Of a stretch of 18,136 nt of DNA, positions 7,188-14,030 are shown piece by piece. A model generated the notes under the pieces. It was given only the letters and a program-made list of their open reading frames with translations, was not told where the DNA came from and made no database searches. Made by a program: the position numbers and the translations under genes. Positions within the stretch are counted from its first letter, which is position 1; each line of letters starts with the position of its first letter. The stretch comes from Gammaproteobacteria bacterium (GTDB taxonomy: Bacteria > Pseudomonadota > Gammaproteobacteria > UBA6429 > Thiohalophilaceae), in the NCBI GenBank assembly GCA_003233255.1, contig QILH01000103.1, positions 1 to 18,136 of the forward strand. Direction: 5' to 3'.

Positions 7188-7227
7188 CCAATAGTTGGTT
7201 TGCACACAGAATTGAATGTGTACAAAC
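7186..7227 (+). promoter_or_regulatory. Overlapping alternative hairpins between rpsD and rpoA
   Basis: The 76-base gap holds two inverted repeats. AACCAA (7186-7191) pairs with TTGGTT (7195-7200) around a 3-base loop. GTTTGCACACA (7198-7208) pairs with TGTGTACAAAC (7217-7227) with one mismatch around an 8-base loop. They share bases 7198-7200, so full formation of one disfavours the other. No T run follows, so neither is a normal terminator. They could be an mRNA processing or stability element, or a device that adjusts rpoA output relative to rpsD (inference). Confidence 0.4.
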
Positions 7228-7263
7228 TGGAAATCATTTTTCCCTAACCAAGAGAGGGAGTTT

Positions 7264-8262
7264 ATGCAGGGCTCAGTCTCAGATTTTTTGAAACCACGTA
7301 TTGTTGACGTTCAACAAATTAGTGATACGCATGCGCGTGTTGTTCTTGAACCACTTGAGCGTGGTTTTGGCCATACATTAGGTAATGCGTTACGTCGTAT
7401 TTTGCTTTCTTCTATGACTGGCTGTGCCATTGTCGAAGCGGAAATTGAAGGCGTATTACACGAGTACACCACGATTGAAGGTGTGCAGGAAGATGTCGTC
7501 GAAATTTTATTAAACCTCAAAGGCGTTGCTATTCGCATGGAAGGCGCGACTGAGGCGAACTTAACCGTGAATAAAAAAGGCCCCGGCCTGGTAACAGCTG
7601 GCGACATTTCAGTTGATCACAATGTTGAAATAATTAATCCGGATCATGTTATTGCTAACTTGACCAAGGTTGGTGAACTTAACATGGTTTTGAAAGTACG
7701 TGCTGGTCGTGGTTATGAGCCAGCAAGTGTGCGCAAGACAGAAGAAGATGAAGATCGTCCTATTGGTCGTTTACAGATCGATGCGAGTTTTAGTCCGATT
7801 CACCGCATTGCGTATGTCGTTGACAGTGCACGTGTAGAACAACGTACGGATCTGGATAAACTGATTATCGATCTGGAAACCAACGGTACACTTGAGCCTG
7901 AAGCGGCAATTCGTGCGGCGGCAACCATTTTACAGGATCAACTGGGTGCATTTGTTGATTTGTCCGGTAAACAGGAAGAAGAAACTCAGGCTGCTGAGCC
8001 AGAAGTTGATCCAATCTTGTTACGTCCAGTCGATGATCTGGAATTAACCGTTCGCTCTGCAAATTGTTTGAAAGCAGAACAAATTTATTATATTGGTGAT
8101 TTGATTCAGCGTACTGAAGTTGAACTGTTAAAGACGCCTAATCTGGGTAAGAAATCTTTAACCGAGATCAAAGATGTATTAGCGTCACGTGGTCTATCTT
8201 TAGGTATGCGTCTGGAAAACTGGCCACCAGCCAGTTTAAAAGACAAAGAGTCAGCCGCTTAA
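7264..8262 (+). CDS. rpoA: DNA-directed RNA polymerase subunit alpha
   Basis: Alpha dimerises to start RNA polymerase assembly, and its C-terminal domain binds UP elements and activators. The 332-residue product has the N-terminal domain with LEPLERGFGHTLGNALRRILLSS (about residues 28-50). A linker containing a Q/E-rich stretch follows, then the C-terminal domain with TVRSANCLKAEQI and LLKTPNLGKKSLTEIKDVL. The Arg in VRSANC corresponds to E. coli Arg265, the main DNA-contact residue. The start at 7264 follows an AGAGAGGGAG ribosome binding site and gives the family length (E. coli 329). The in-frame ATG at 7216 is inside a hairpin and adds non-homologous residues. Confidence 0.98.
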   Translation: MQGSVSDFLKPRIVDVQQISDTHARVVLEPLERGFGHTLGNALRRILLSSMTGCAIVEAEIEGVLHEYTTIEGVQEDVVEILLNLKGVAIRMEGATEANLTVNKKGPGLVTAGDISVDHNVEIINPDHVIANLTKVGELNMVLKVRAGRGYEPASVRKTEEDEDRPIGRLQIDASFSPIHRIAYVVDSARVEQRTDLDKLIIDLETNGTLEPEAAIRAAATILQDQLGAFVDLSGKQEEETQAAEPEVDPILLRPVDDLELTVRSANCLKAEQIYYIGDLIQRTEVELLKTPNLGKKSLTEIKDVLASRGLSLGMRLENWPPASLKDKESAA

Positions 8263-8286
8263 CACAAGTATTGAAGGGTAAGTAAA

Positions 8287-8679
8287 ATGCGTCATCGTCA
8301 AAGTGGTCGACAGCTAAACCGTAACAGTTCTCATCGTAAAGCGATGTTTCGTAATATGGCCAATTCATTATTAGATCATGAATTGATCAAAACAACATTG
8401 CCAAAAGCCAAAGAGTTACGCCGCGTTGCAGAACCATTAATTACATTGGCTAAAAAAGACAGCGTTGCTAATAGACGTTTGGCTTTTAATCGCACCCGCG
8501 ATCGTGCGGTGGTGACAAAGCTATTTAATGAGCTAGGTCCGCGTTATGAAGCTCGTCCTGGTGGCTATTTACGTATTTTAAAGTGCGGGTTCCGCACTGG
8601 CGATAATGCACCGATGGCAATTGTTGAGCTAGTTGATCGTCCGGTTGAAGTTGAAGATGATTCTTCGGGCGAGAATTAA
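8287..8679 (+). CDS. rplQ: 50S ribosomal protein L17
   Basis: L17 is a large-subunit protein near the peptide exit tunnel. The 130-residue product begins with the signature MRHRQSGRQLNRNSSHRKAM and contains NMANSLLDHELIKTTLPKAKELRRVAEPLITLAK-type sequence and GGYLRILKCGFRTGDNAPMA. The acidic tail VEVEDDSSGEN is typical. It is the last gene of the alpha operon, 24 bases after rpoA, and is followed by a strong terminator. Confidence 0.98.
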   Translation: MRHRQSGRQLNRNSSHRKAMFRNMANSLLDHELIKTTLPKAKELRRVAEPLITLAKKDSVANRRLAFNRTRDRAVVTKLFNELGPRYEARPGGYLRILKCGFRTGDNAPMAIVELVDRPVEVEDDSSGEN

Positions 8680-8707
8680 ATCAGGCCAATAGGAAATATA
8701 GTTGATT

Positions 8708-8738
8708 AAAAGCCGAGCTCAGATGCTCGGCTTTTTTT
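8708..8738 (+). terminator. Intrinsic terminator of the alpha operon
   Basis: A perfect stem AGCCGAGC/GCTCGGCT (8711-8718 and 8725-8732), extended by A-T pairs, closes a 6-base loop and runs into seven T. It ends 16 bases before the next start codon, so that gene has no room for its own promoter downstream of it. Confidence 0.93.
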
Positions 8739-8754
8739 ATGGAAAACATTTAGA

Positions 8755-9693
8755 GTGGAATCTAATTTTAACATTCTTAAATCGAAGTGGTTATTTACCA
8801 TTGTCGGCGTGCTGGTGTTTATTGGCCTGTTCAGCACAAATTTCGTTCAGGGTGAAACTCGCCTGTGGAAAGAGATCTGGAATCTTGGGCATCTATTTGG
8901 ATTTTTTATAATCTGGTTATTTATGTTAAATCGCTATCCAGCTTTTTACCCCGACTCGTTTAAACGAGTGGGTTTGGTAATACTGGTTATGTTAGCAGCG
9001 AGTATTGTTATCGAAGTCATACAGCATTTTATAGGTCGATCTGCATCAATATGGGATATAGGCCTTAATCTTGCCGGAACTTTAATAGCTTTGTCTGTCG
9101 TTATATATGGACACAAGACCTTTCAAGGTCGGTCATACGGCATAGTGATTATGTTTATACTAATAAGTAGTGTTTTTACATGGCCAACGGCAAAAATATT
9201 TATTGATGAGGTTTATGTTGCCAGACAATTTCCTGTTTTGAGCGACTTTACGACTCCATTTGAGTTGAGTCGTTGGCGTAAGAAAAGTGCAGAAATTACG
9301 TTAGTAAAAGAAAATAACTTGATGGTTCTTGATATCGTCTTATTGCCAGAAAGTAAATACGCTTCAGTTGCCTTGAGTTCATTTGGAAAATCATGGGGAA
9401 AATACTCGAACCTGGTGATTGAGCTCCATAATACGATGGCTTTCGACATTCCTTTGGAGTTGAGATTACACGATAATCAGCATAAAGATAATGGTAATCA
9501 GTTTTCGGATCGATACAATAAATCTATTATCCTGACTCCCGGTCATAGTAGAATAATTGTACCGTTAATCGATTTATATCATTCACCAAAAAATAGAAAA
9601 ATGGACATAAATAATATCGAGTCCATGATGCTTTTTGTAGTTGATCTAGAACAGAAAAAACGATTTCGAATCATTAGAGTTTACCTTCAGTAA
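8755..9693 (+). CDS. VanZ-like membrane protein with C-terminal carbohydrate-binding-like domain
   Basis: The 312-residue product begins with a VanZ-like membrane domain of about five hydrophobic segments (roughly residues 12-30, 43-58, 72-90, 102-120 and 127-145). The VanZ core signature lies at residues 87-108, with Glu87, Gln90, Arg95, Ser98, Asp101, Asn105 and Gly108. Residues about 160-312 look like a beta-sandwich of the galactose/carbohydrate-binding-like type, with an alternating pattern, a PGHSRIIVPL motif and an ending FRIIRVYLQ. It probably faces the periplasm. VanZ proteins are linked to teicoplanin resistance in Gram-positives, but the general role is unknown. The start is GTG 8755 with a weak ribosome binding site (GGAAAA, 14 bases away). 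A later start before the first membrane segment is possible. Confidence 0.75.
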   Translation: MESNFNILKSKWLFTIVGVLVFIGLFSTNFVQGETRLWKEIWNLGHLFGFFIIWLFMLNRYPAFYPDSFKRVGLVILVMLAASIVIEVIQHFIGRSASIWDIGLNLAGTLIALSVVIYGHKTFQGRSYGIVIMFILISSVFTWPTAKIFIDEVYVARQFPVLSDFTTPFELSRWRKKSAEITLVKENNLMVLDIVLLPESKYASVALSSFGKSWGKYSNLVIELHNTMAFDIPLELRLHDNQHKDNGNQFSDRYNKSIILTPGHSRIIVPLIDLYHSPKNRKMDINNIESMMLFVVDLEQKKRFRIIRVYLQ

Positions 9694-9694
9694 A

Positions 9695-10429
9695 ATGATT
9701 TATTTATTTACAGACTATGGCTATCAGGGGCCTTATGTCGGTGAGGTAAAAGCTATTCTTGATCGTGGTATTAACCTGGGGCAATCCGTTATCGATTTGA
9801 TGCATGATGCGCCTGAATTTAACCCCAGAGCAAGCTCATATCTATTAGCAGCTTTGGCACGGCAATTTTCCACAGGTGACGCATGTCTTGCCATTGTTGA
9901 TCCTGGTGTGGGTTCAATACAGAGGAGGCCCGTATTAATTGTTGCTGATGATATTATCTACTGTGGTCCCGATAATGGACTATTTAGTATCGTCATTCAA
10001 AATGCAGAGTCGGTAATATGTTATGAAATCAACTACAACCCAGAATTACTAACCAGAACATTTCATGGTCGAGATTTGTTTGCCCCTGAATTGATAAAAT
10101 ATCTGAATAATGACCATGCTAATTTAGAGAGAACAGACAAGGTCAGCCTGGTTGGTGTGGGTTGGCCAGATGATTTAGATGAAGTTATTTATTTCGATAG
10201 TTTTGGTAATGCTATTACGGGACGTCGTGGCGATAAGATTGCTAAAAACACGTGTCTTATGTTGAATGGGATCAAGATTAAATCAGCAAAAACATTTTCA
10301 GCAGTTGAAAAAAATGAGCCATTTTGGTATACGAATTCAATGGGATTAGTTGAGATCGGCGTAAATCAGGCAAGTGCAAAGGCGCAGTTGAGACTAAATA
10401 TTGGTCAGTTAATCGAGTTTGCAATATAA
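9695..10429 (+). CDS. S-adenosylmethionine hydrolase/hydroxide adenosyltransferase family protein (DUF62)
   Basis: Family members split S-adenosylmethionine into adenosine and methionine with water as nucleophile. They are homologous to the fluorinase and chlorinase (SAM_adeno_trans family). The 244-residue product has FTDYGYQGPYVGEVKA (residues 5-20), IVDPGVG (67-73), GPDNGL (91-96) and TFHGRDLFAPE (122-132), then YFDSFGNAITG (166-176) leading into the C-terminal beta-barrel. Asp69, an Arg of the RR pair at 77-78, and His124 match the proposed Asp-Arg-His set. There is one extra residue between DPGVG and RR compared with the usual spacing. The start is one base after the VanZ-like gene, so the two are probably translated together. 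Confidence 0.85.
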   Translation: MIYLFTDYGYQGPYVGEVKAILDRGINLGQSVIDLMHDAPEFNPRASSYLLAALARQFSTGDACLAIVDPGVGSIQRRPVLIVADDIIYCGPDNGLFSIVIQNAESVICYEINYNPELLTRTFHGRDLFAPELIKYLNNDHANLERTDKVSLVGVGWPDDLDEVIYFDSFGNAITGRRGDKIAKNTCLMLNGIKIKSAKTFSAVEKNEPFWYTNSMGLVEIGVNQASAKAQLRLNIGQLIEFAI

Positions 10430-10504
10430 ACTGACTGTCATTATGTGTTAAATTGAGTAATTACAACAGTAGCAAGATTCAAATCGTTATTCATAGGGGG
10501 AACT

Positions 10505-11077
10505 ATGAAAATTAAGGGGTTTTTACTAATAGCAATTTTTATGTCATCAAGTTCGTATGCGATGGCCGATATCGACTTTTTAGCAGAATTAGGTATTCAT
10601 AATGGGGGGGATAATCTGGTTACCGCAAATTTTACCGATGGATCAAACGCAACCATTAAGACCGGTGAATTTCTGGCATTAGATTTAGGTATCGCCTGGG
10701 ACATGGGGATCATGGAAGCACGTGTTGCCGGAGGCTGGAAGTACGATAGTATTTCGGCTGTCGATGGGGGCATCGATTTTTCCCGTTTTACTCACCAATT
10801 CATATTGTTATTCAAAGCAGGTGAGTGGCGTTTTGGTGGAGGATATGCCTATCATTTTAATGTTGAAGTGGATGGTAGCGGTGAAGCTTCGGTTGCCGAT
10901 TCTGAATTTGATGATGCCCTGGGTTGGACTGCACAAGCTAACTATTACTTTACCGAAGATGCCTATGTTGGGCTTGTATATACGAATATAGAATACGATC
11001 GTTTGGCAACGTTGGGAAATTCGAGCCAAACTTTTGATGCAAGTTCAATTGCGTTTACTATTGGTGGGCGTTGGTAG
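10505..11077 (+). CDS. Small outer-membrane beta-barrel protein
   Basis: The 190-residue product starts with a clear Sec signal peptide (positive MKIK, hydrophobic FLLIAIFM, cleavage expected after AMA at residue 21). The mature part has alternating amphipathic strands (for example FLALDLGIAWDMG, WRFGGGYAYHFNVEV, AYVGLVYTNIEY) and ends with ITIGGRW-type (FTIGGRW). The aromatic C-terminus is typical of barrels inserted by the BAM complex. The size suggests about eight strands, similar to OmpW or other small porin-like proteins. No specific family is recognised. AGGGGGAA gives a strong ribosome binding site. The 75 bases upstream hold no convincing promoter, and no terminator is seen after it. 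Confidence 0.7.
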   Translation: MKIKGFLLIAIFMSSSSYAMADIDFLAELGIHNGGDNLVTANFTDGSNATIKTGEFLALDLGIAWDMGIMEARVAGGWKYDSISAVDGGIDFSRFTHQFILLFKAGEWRFGGGYAYHFNVEVDGSGEASVADSEFDDALGWTAQANYYFTEDAYVGLVYTNIEYDRLATLGNSSQTFDASSIAFTIGGRW

Positions 11078-11165
11078 TTTTATCAGTCTGGATTATGAAG
11101 CCTGAATATTGCACAATATCTCTGGGGTTTGGTCTCTTAGCTTCTTCCAGGTAACTGCACCGGTT

Positions 11166-12539
11166 TCAGTTGATGTTGCCGAGTAGAAGTTGTGCGGATA
11201 CGCCAATACCAATTGTAAATAGCAATGCAATAATCCACACGGTGGTAATAAACGGTGTCGATTCAGTTGTTGATAGTTCGCCATTACGACTACTTTGTTG
11301 ATACATGGGTACCATGATGCGAAGGTAAACCGCTAGTGATAGTACGCTATTGAGAATAGCTACCACGGTCAGCCATAAAAAGCCGGCTTCTATGGCGGCA
11401 CCGAATAATAAAAATTTGCCGACAAAACCTGCCAGTGGCGGTATACCCACCAGTGATAAAAGAAATATCACCATTGCCACAGCCAACAGAGGTTTTTCAC
11501 GTCCAACGCCCTTAAACGTTTCAATCGTTCGTCCAATCAGCATGACCATTGCAAATGCGCCCAGATTCATTGCGGCGTAGGCGGCTGAAAATACGATTAG
11601 AGATTGCAGTGCTAATGGACTTGCGCCTACGGCAACAACACCTAATAAAAAATACCCGGCTTGTGCGACAGATGAATAGGCCAACAATCGAACCACATTG
11701 CGTTGTACCAATGCCGCCAGGTAACCGTAGGTCATGGTGAGCACGGCAACCACGGCAATGATTAGCGGCCAGTTCGTTATCATGGGTATATCTCGAACGA
11801 CCTGTGCAAAAGCCAGGATGGCGCCGATCTTGGGAACTACCGACAGATAGGCAGCGATTGATACGGGTGCGCCTTCATAAGCATCCGGTGCCCAGAAATG
11901 AAAAGGCACTAACGATGCTTTATAGCCGAGTCCAATAATAACCGCCATCAGACCGATAACAGCAACCGACGGTGAGCTCTCCAGACGGGACAGCTCACTG
12001 AGCAAGGTTGAACCGCTGCCGCCGAACCAGTAACTTAAACCAAAAATCATCACACTGGTGGTGACCGATGCGAAGACAAAAAATTTCATGGCCGCTTCGG
12101 TGGCAAAATCATTGCGCGGGTAGGCCACCAGAGCAAAGGAGCCTAGACCGGATAATAAAATTCCCAGCACCAGAACCATGGTGTCGCCAACACCGGCCAG
12201 TAGTACCGAAGCTAAACTCACCAGACACACCAAGACATATACCGTGCCCTCACGGTCGGTACCGGCGAGTTCGGCGCGTGCTAACAACAGTGATAACACG
12301 GTTGCCGGTAGCAAAATCAATTTGGCCCAGACACTGAGAGTATCAATACGAAAGGTGCCACCGAATACGCTGGTGTCCGCACCTAACATCGGTAAGGTCT
12401 GAACGGTTGCGAGCAGCAAGCCAAAAATACAAACAGTCAGTGCAATTCGAGGCAGGCGCAGCATCTCGGCCACCAGGGCAAACACGACGGTTAGCAGGAT
12501 AATGATCTCCGGGATCAGTAAGGTAAGATCGCGTTCCAT
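11166..12539 (-). CDS. nuoN: Complex I-like antiporter subunit N
   Basis: NuoN is one of three antiporter-like proton-channel subunits in the complex I membrane arm. The 457-residue product has about 13-14 membrane segments. The family signature VPFHFWAPDAYEGAP follows Lys in GYKASLVPFH, another Lys lies in VVPKIG, and Lys in GFVGKFLLFG matches E. coli Lys395. The conserved TM5 glutamate (E. coli Glu133, in GIELIS) is replaced by Leu128 in GILLS. The start overlaps the nuoM stop by one base (TGATG). It is the last gene of the operon. The 88 bases to the convergent upstream gene contain a short inverted repeat (11106-11119) but no recognisable terminator. Confidence 0.9.
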   Translation of the reverse strand: MERDLTLLIPEIIILLTVVFALVAEMLRLPRIALTVCIFGLLLATVQTLPMLGADTSVFGGTFRIDTLSVWAKLILLPATVLSLLLARAELAGTDREGTVYVLVCLVSLASVLLAGVGDTMVLVLGILLSGLGSFALVAYPRNDFATEAAMKFFVFASVTTSVMIFGLSYWFGGSGSTLLSELSRLESSPSVAVIGLMAVIIGLGYKASLVPFHFWAPDAYEGAPVSIAAYLSVVPKIGAILAFAQVVRDIPMITNWPLIIAVVAVLTMTYGYLAALVQRNVVRLLAYSSVAQAGYFLLGVVAVGASPLALQSLIVFSAAYAAMNLGAFAMVMLIGRTIETFKGVGREKPLLAVAMVIFLLSLVGIPPLAGFVGKFLLFGAAIEAGFLWLTVVAILNSVLSLAVYLRIMVPMYQQSSRNGELSTTESTPFITTVWIIALLFTIGIGVSAQLLLGNIN

Positions 12540-14014
12540 CAGAATTGTATCGCCGCGGTGGTTTTATGAATAATATCAAGTACCCAGGCCGGTGCAATGC
12601 CGACCACAATGGTGAGTATCAACAATGGGCTCAGTGCGAGCAGCTCTCGGTAATTTAGATCGGGCATGGTTTTTGGCGTCCATTTTTCACCGACCTCACC
12701 CAGAAAGACCTGGGCGATGGCGCGCAGATACAGGCCCGCCGTGATCACTATACCAAGAATAACAATAATGGCGGCCGGTTCGACCTGTAGCGTGGCCAGG
12801 AAGATCTGGAATTCAGCCGGGAAGTGCGCCAGCCCCGGTAAACCTAATGAGGCAAATGCGGCAAGCACGAAGGACCAGCCCAGTATTGGCACCACTTTTA
12901 GTAACCCGCCAAACTGATCCATTTCCCGCGTATGAGCACGATCCTGTATCATACCAACCAGCATAAACAATGCTCCGGTAACCAGCCCGTGACTGACCAT
13001 TTGCAATACCGAACCGTCCAGAGCAACCGCACGAATCGCAGGATCCGTAGCCAGTGCTGCAATCGCCACGCCGACAATAATATACCCCATGTGATTGATC
13101 GAGGTGTAGGCAATCAGGCGTTTGAGATCGCTTTGTGCCAGTGCGGCGAAGGCACCATATAATGCAGCGACTACACCGAATGTGAGGATAACCAAACCGG
13201 CATCACGAAAGGCATCCGGCGTCATCTGCAAGGCAAAACGAACGATTCCATAAGTACCAAACTTCAACATAACCCCGGCGAGAATCACACTGCCTGCAGC
13301 CGGCGCCTGAACATGGGCTGCAGGTAGCCAGGTGTGAAATGGAAACACCGGCGTCTTGACCGCGAAGGTAATCAACATTGCTATCAGTGCCAGCATGGCA
13401 GCAACCCCTTCTAGCGGTGGGTCACTGATCCAGACGCGCATGTCAAAGGTATGCGGATCACTGCCGAGGTACAGGCCGAGAATGGCGAGCAATAATGGCA
13501 GACTGCCTAAAAAAGTGTAGATAAAAAACATCAGTGCAGCGCGTTGGCGATCTTCATGTCCCCATTGGGCAATCATGAAATACATGGAGACCAGTGACAC
13601 TTCAAAGAAGACGTAGAATAAAATTCCATCCAGTGCAGTGAAAACTCCAATTGAGGCTGTCTCCAGTAACAGCATCAGCGCTACAAAGGCATGGGGTTGT
13701 TTGCGTACCTTGGCTGAGTAAATAAAGGTTACAAAAAAAAGTAATGCTGAGAGCAGTACCAGAGGCAAACTAATGCCGTCAACGCCAACTCGATAAGCAG
13801 CGCCAATGGAGGGCATCCAGTCGATTTGTTCGAGTTGCGCAAATCCCGTTTCACTTACGCCACGCGACCACATCATAATTGCCCCCAGCAGGGTCAGGCC
13901 ACTGGTGATAATGCCAATAGCGTGCACGGCCGGTGCCGGTGACTTACGCATGAACAAAACAAGCAAGGCTCCAAGCAGTGGCAGAAAGATCGTGATGGAT
14001 ATTAATGGATACAC
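12539..14014 (-). CDS. nuoM: Complex I-like antiporter subunit M
   Basis: NuoM is the middle antiporter-like subunit of the complex I membrane arm. The 491-residue product has about 14 membrane segments. Channel residues are present: Glu138 in YVFFEVSLVSMYF (TM5), Lys220 in FAVKTPVFPFH (TM7), Lys251 in MLKFGTYG and Glu401 in PAEFQIF. The conserved aspartate of the LPDAH motif is Ala232 here (LPAAH), and the usual APTAGS is APAAGS. The start is GTG 14014, preceded by AGGGG about ten bases away and 16 bases after nuoL. This is the only real gap in the operon. Confidence 0.92.
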   Translation of the reverse strand: MYPLISITIFLPLLGALLVLFMRKSPAPAVHAIGIITSGLTLLGAIMMWSRGVSETGFAQLEQIDWMPSIGAAYRVGVDGISLPLVLLSALLFFVTFIYSAKVRKQPHAFVALMLLLETASIGVFTALDGILFYVFFEVSLVSMYFMIAQWGHEDRQRAALMFFIYTFLGSLPLLLAILGLYLGSDPHTFDMRVWISDPPLEGVAAMLALIAMLITFAVKTPVFPFHTWLPAAHVQAPAAGSVILAGVMLKFGTYGIVRFALQMTPDAFRDAGLVILTFGVVAALYGAFAALAQSDLKRLIAYTSINHMGYIIVGVAIAALATDPAIRAVALDGSVLQMVSHGLVTGALFMLVGMIQDRAHTREMDQFGGLLKVVPILGWSFVLAAFASLGLPGLAHFPAEFQIFLATLQVEPAAIIVILGIVITAGLYLRAIAQVFLGEVGEKWTPKTMPDLNYRELLALSPLLILTIVVGIAPAWVLDIIHKTTAAIQF

Positions 14015-14030
14015 GAATAGAGTCCCCTCG

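Noticed and set aside
7216..7263. rpoA start at ATG 7216
   Set aside because: It adds 16 residues without family similarity and lies inside a hairpin. The ATG at 7264 has a strong ribosome binding site and gives the usual alpha N-terminus.
10400..10470. Promoter for the outer-membrane protein gene (TTGCAA-17-TATGTG and TTGAGT candidates)
   Set aside because: The boxes match the consensus in too few positions to call, so the promoter remains unplaced.
11106..11119. ATATTG-CA-CAATAT inverted repeat as a bidirectional terminator
   Set aside because: The stem is short and AT-only in most positions, the loop is too small, and there is no T run on either strand.
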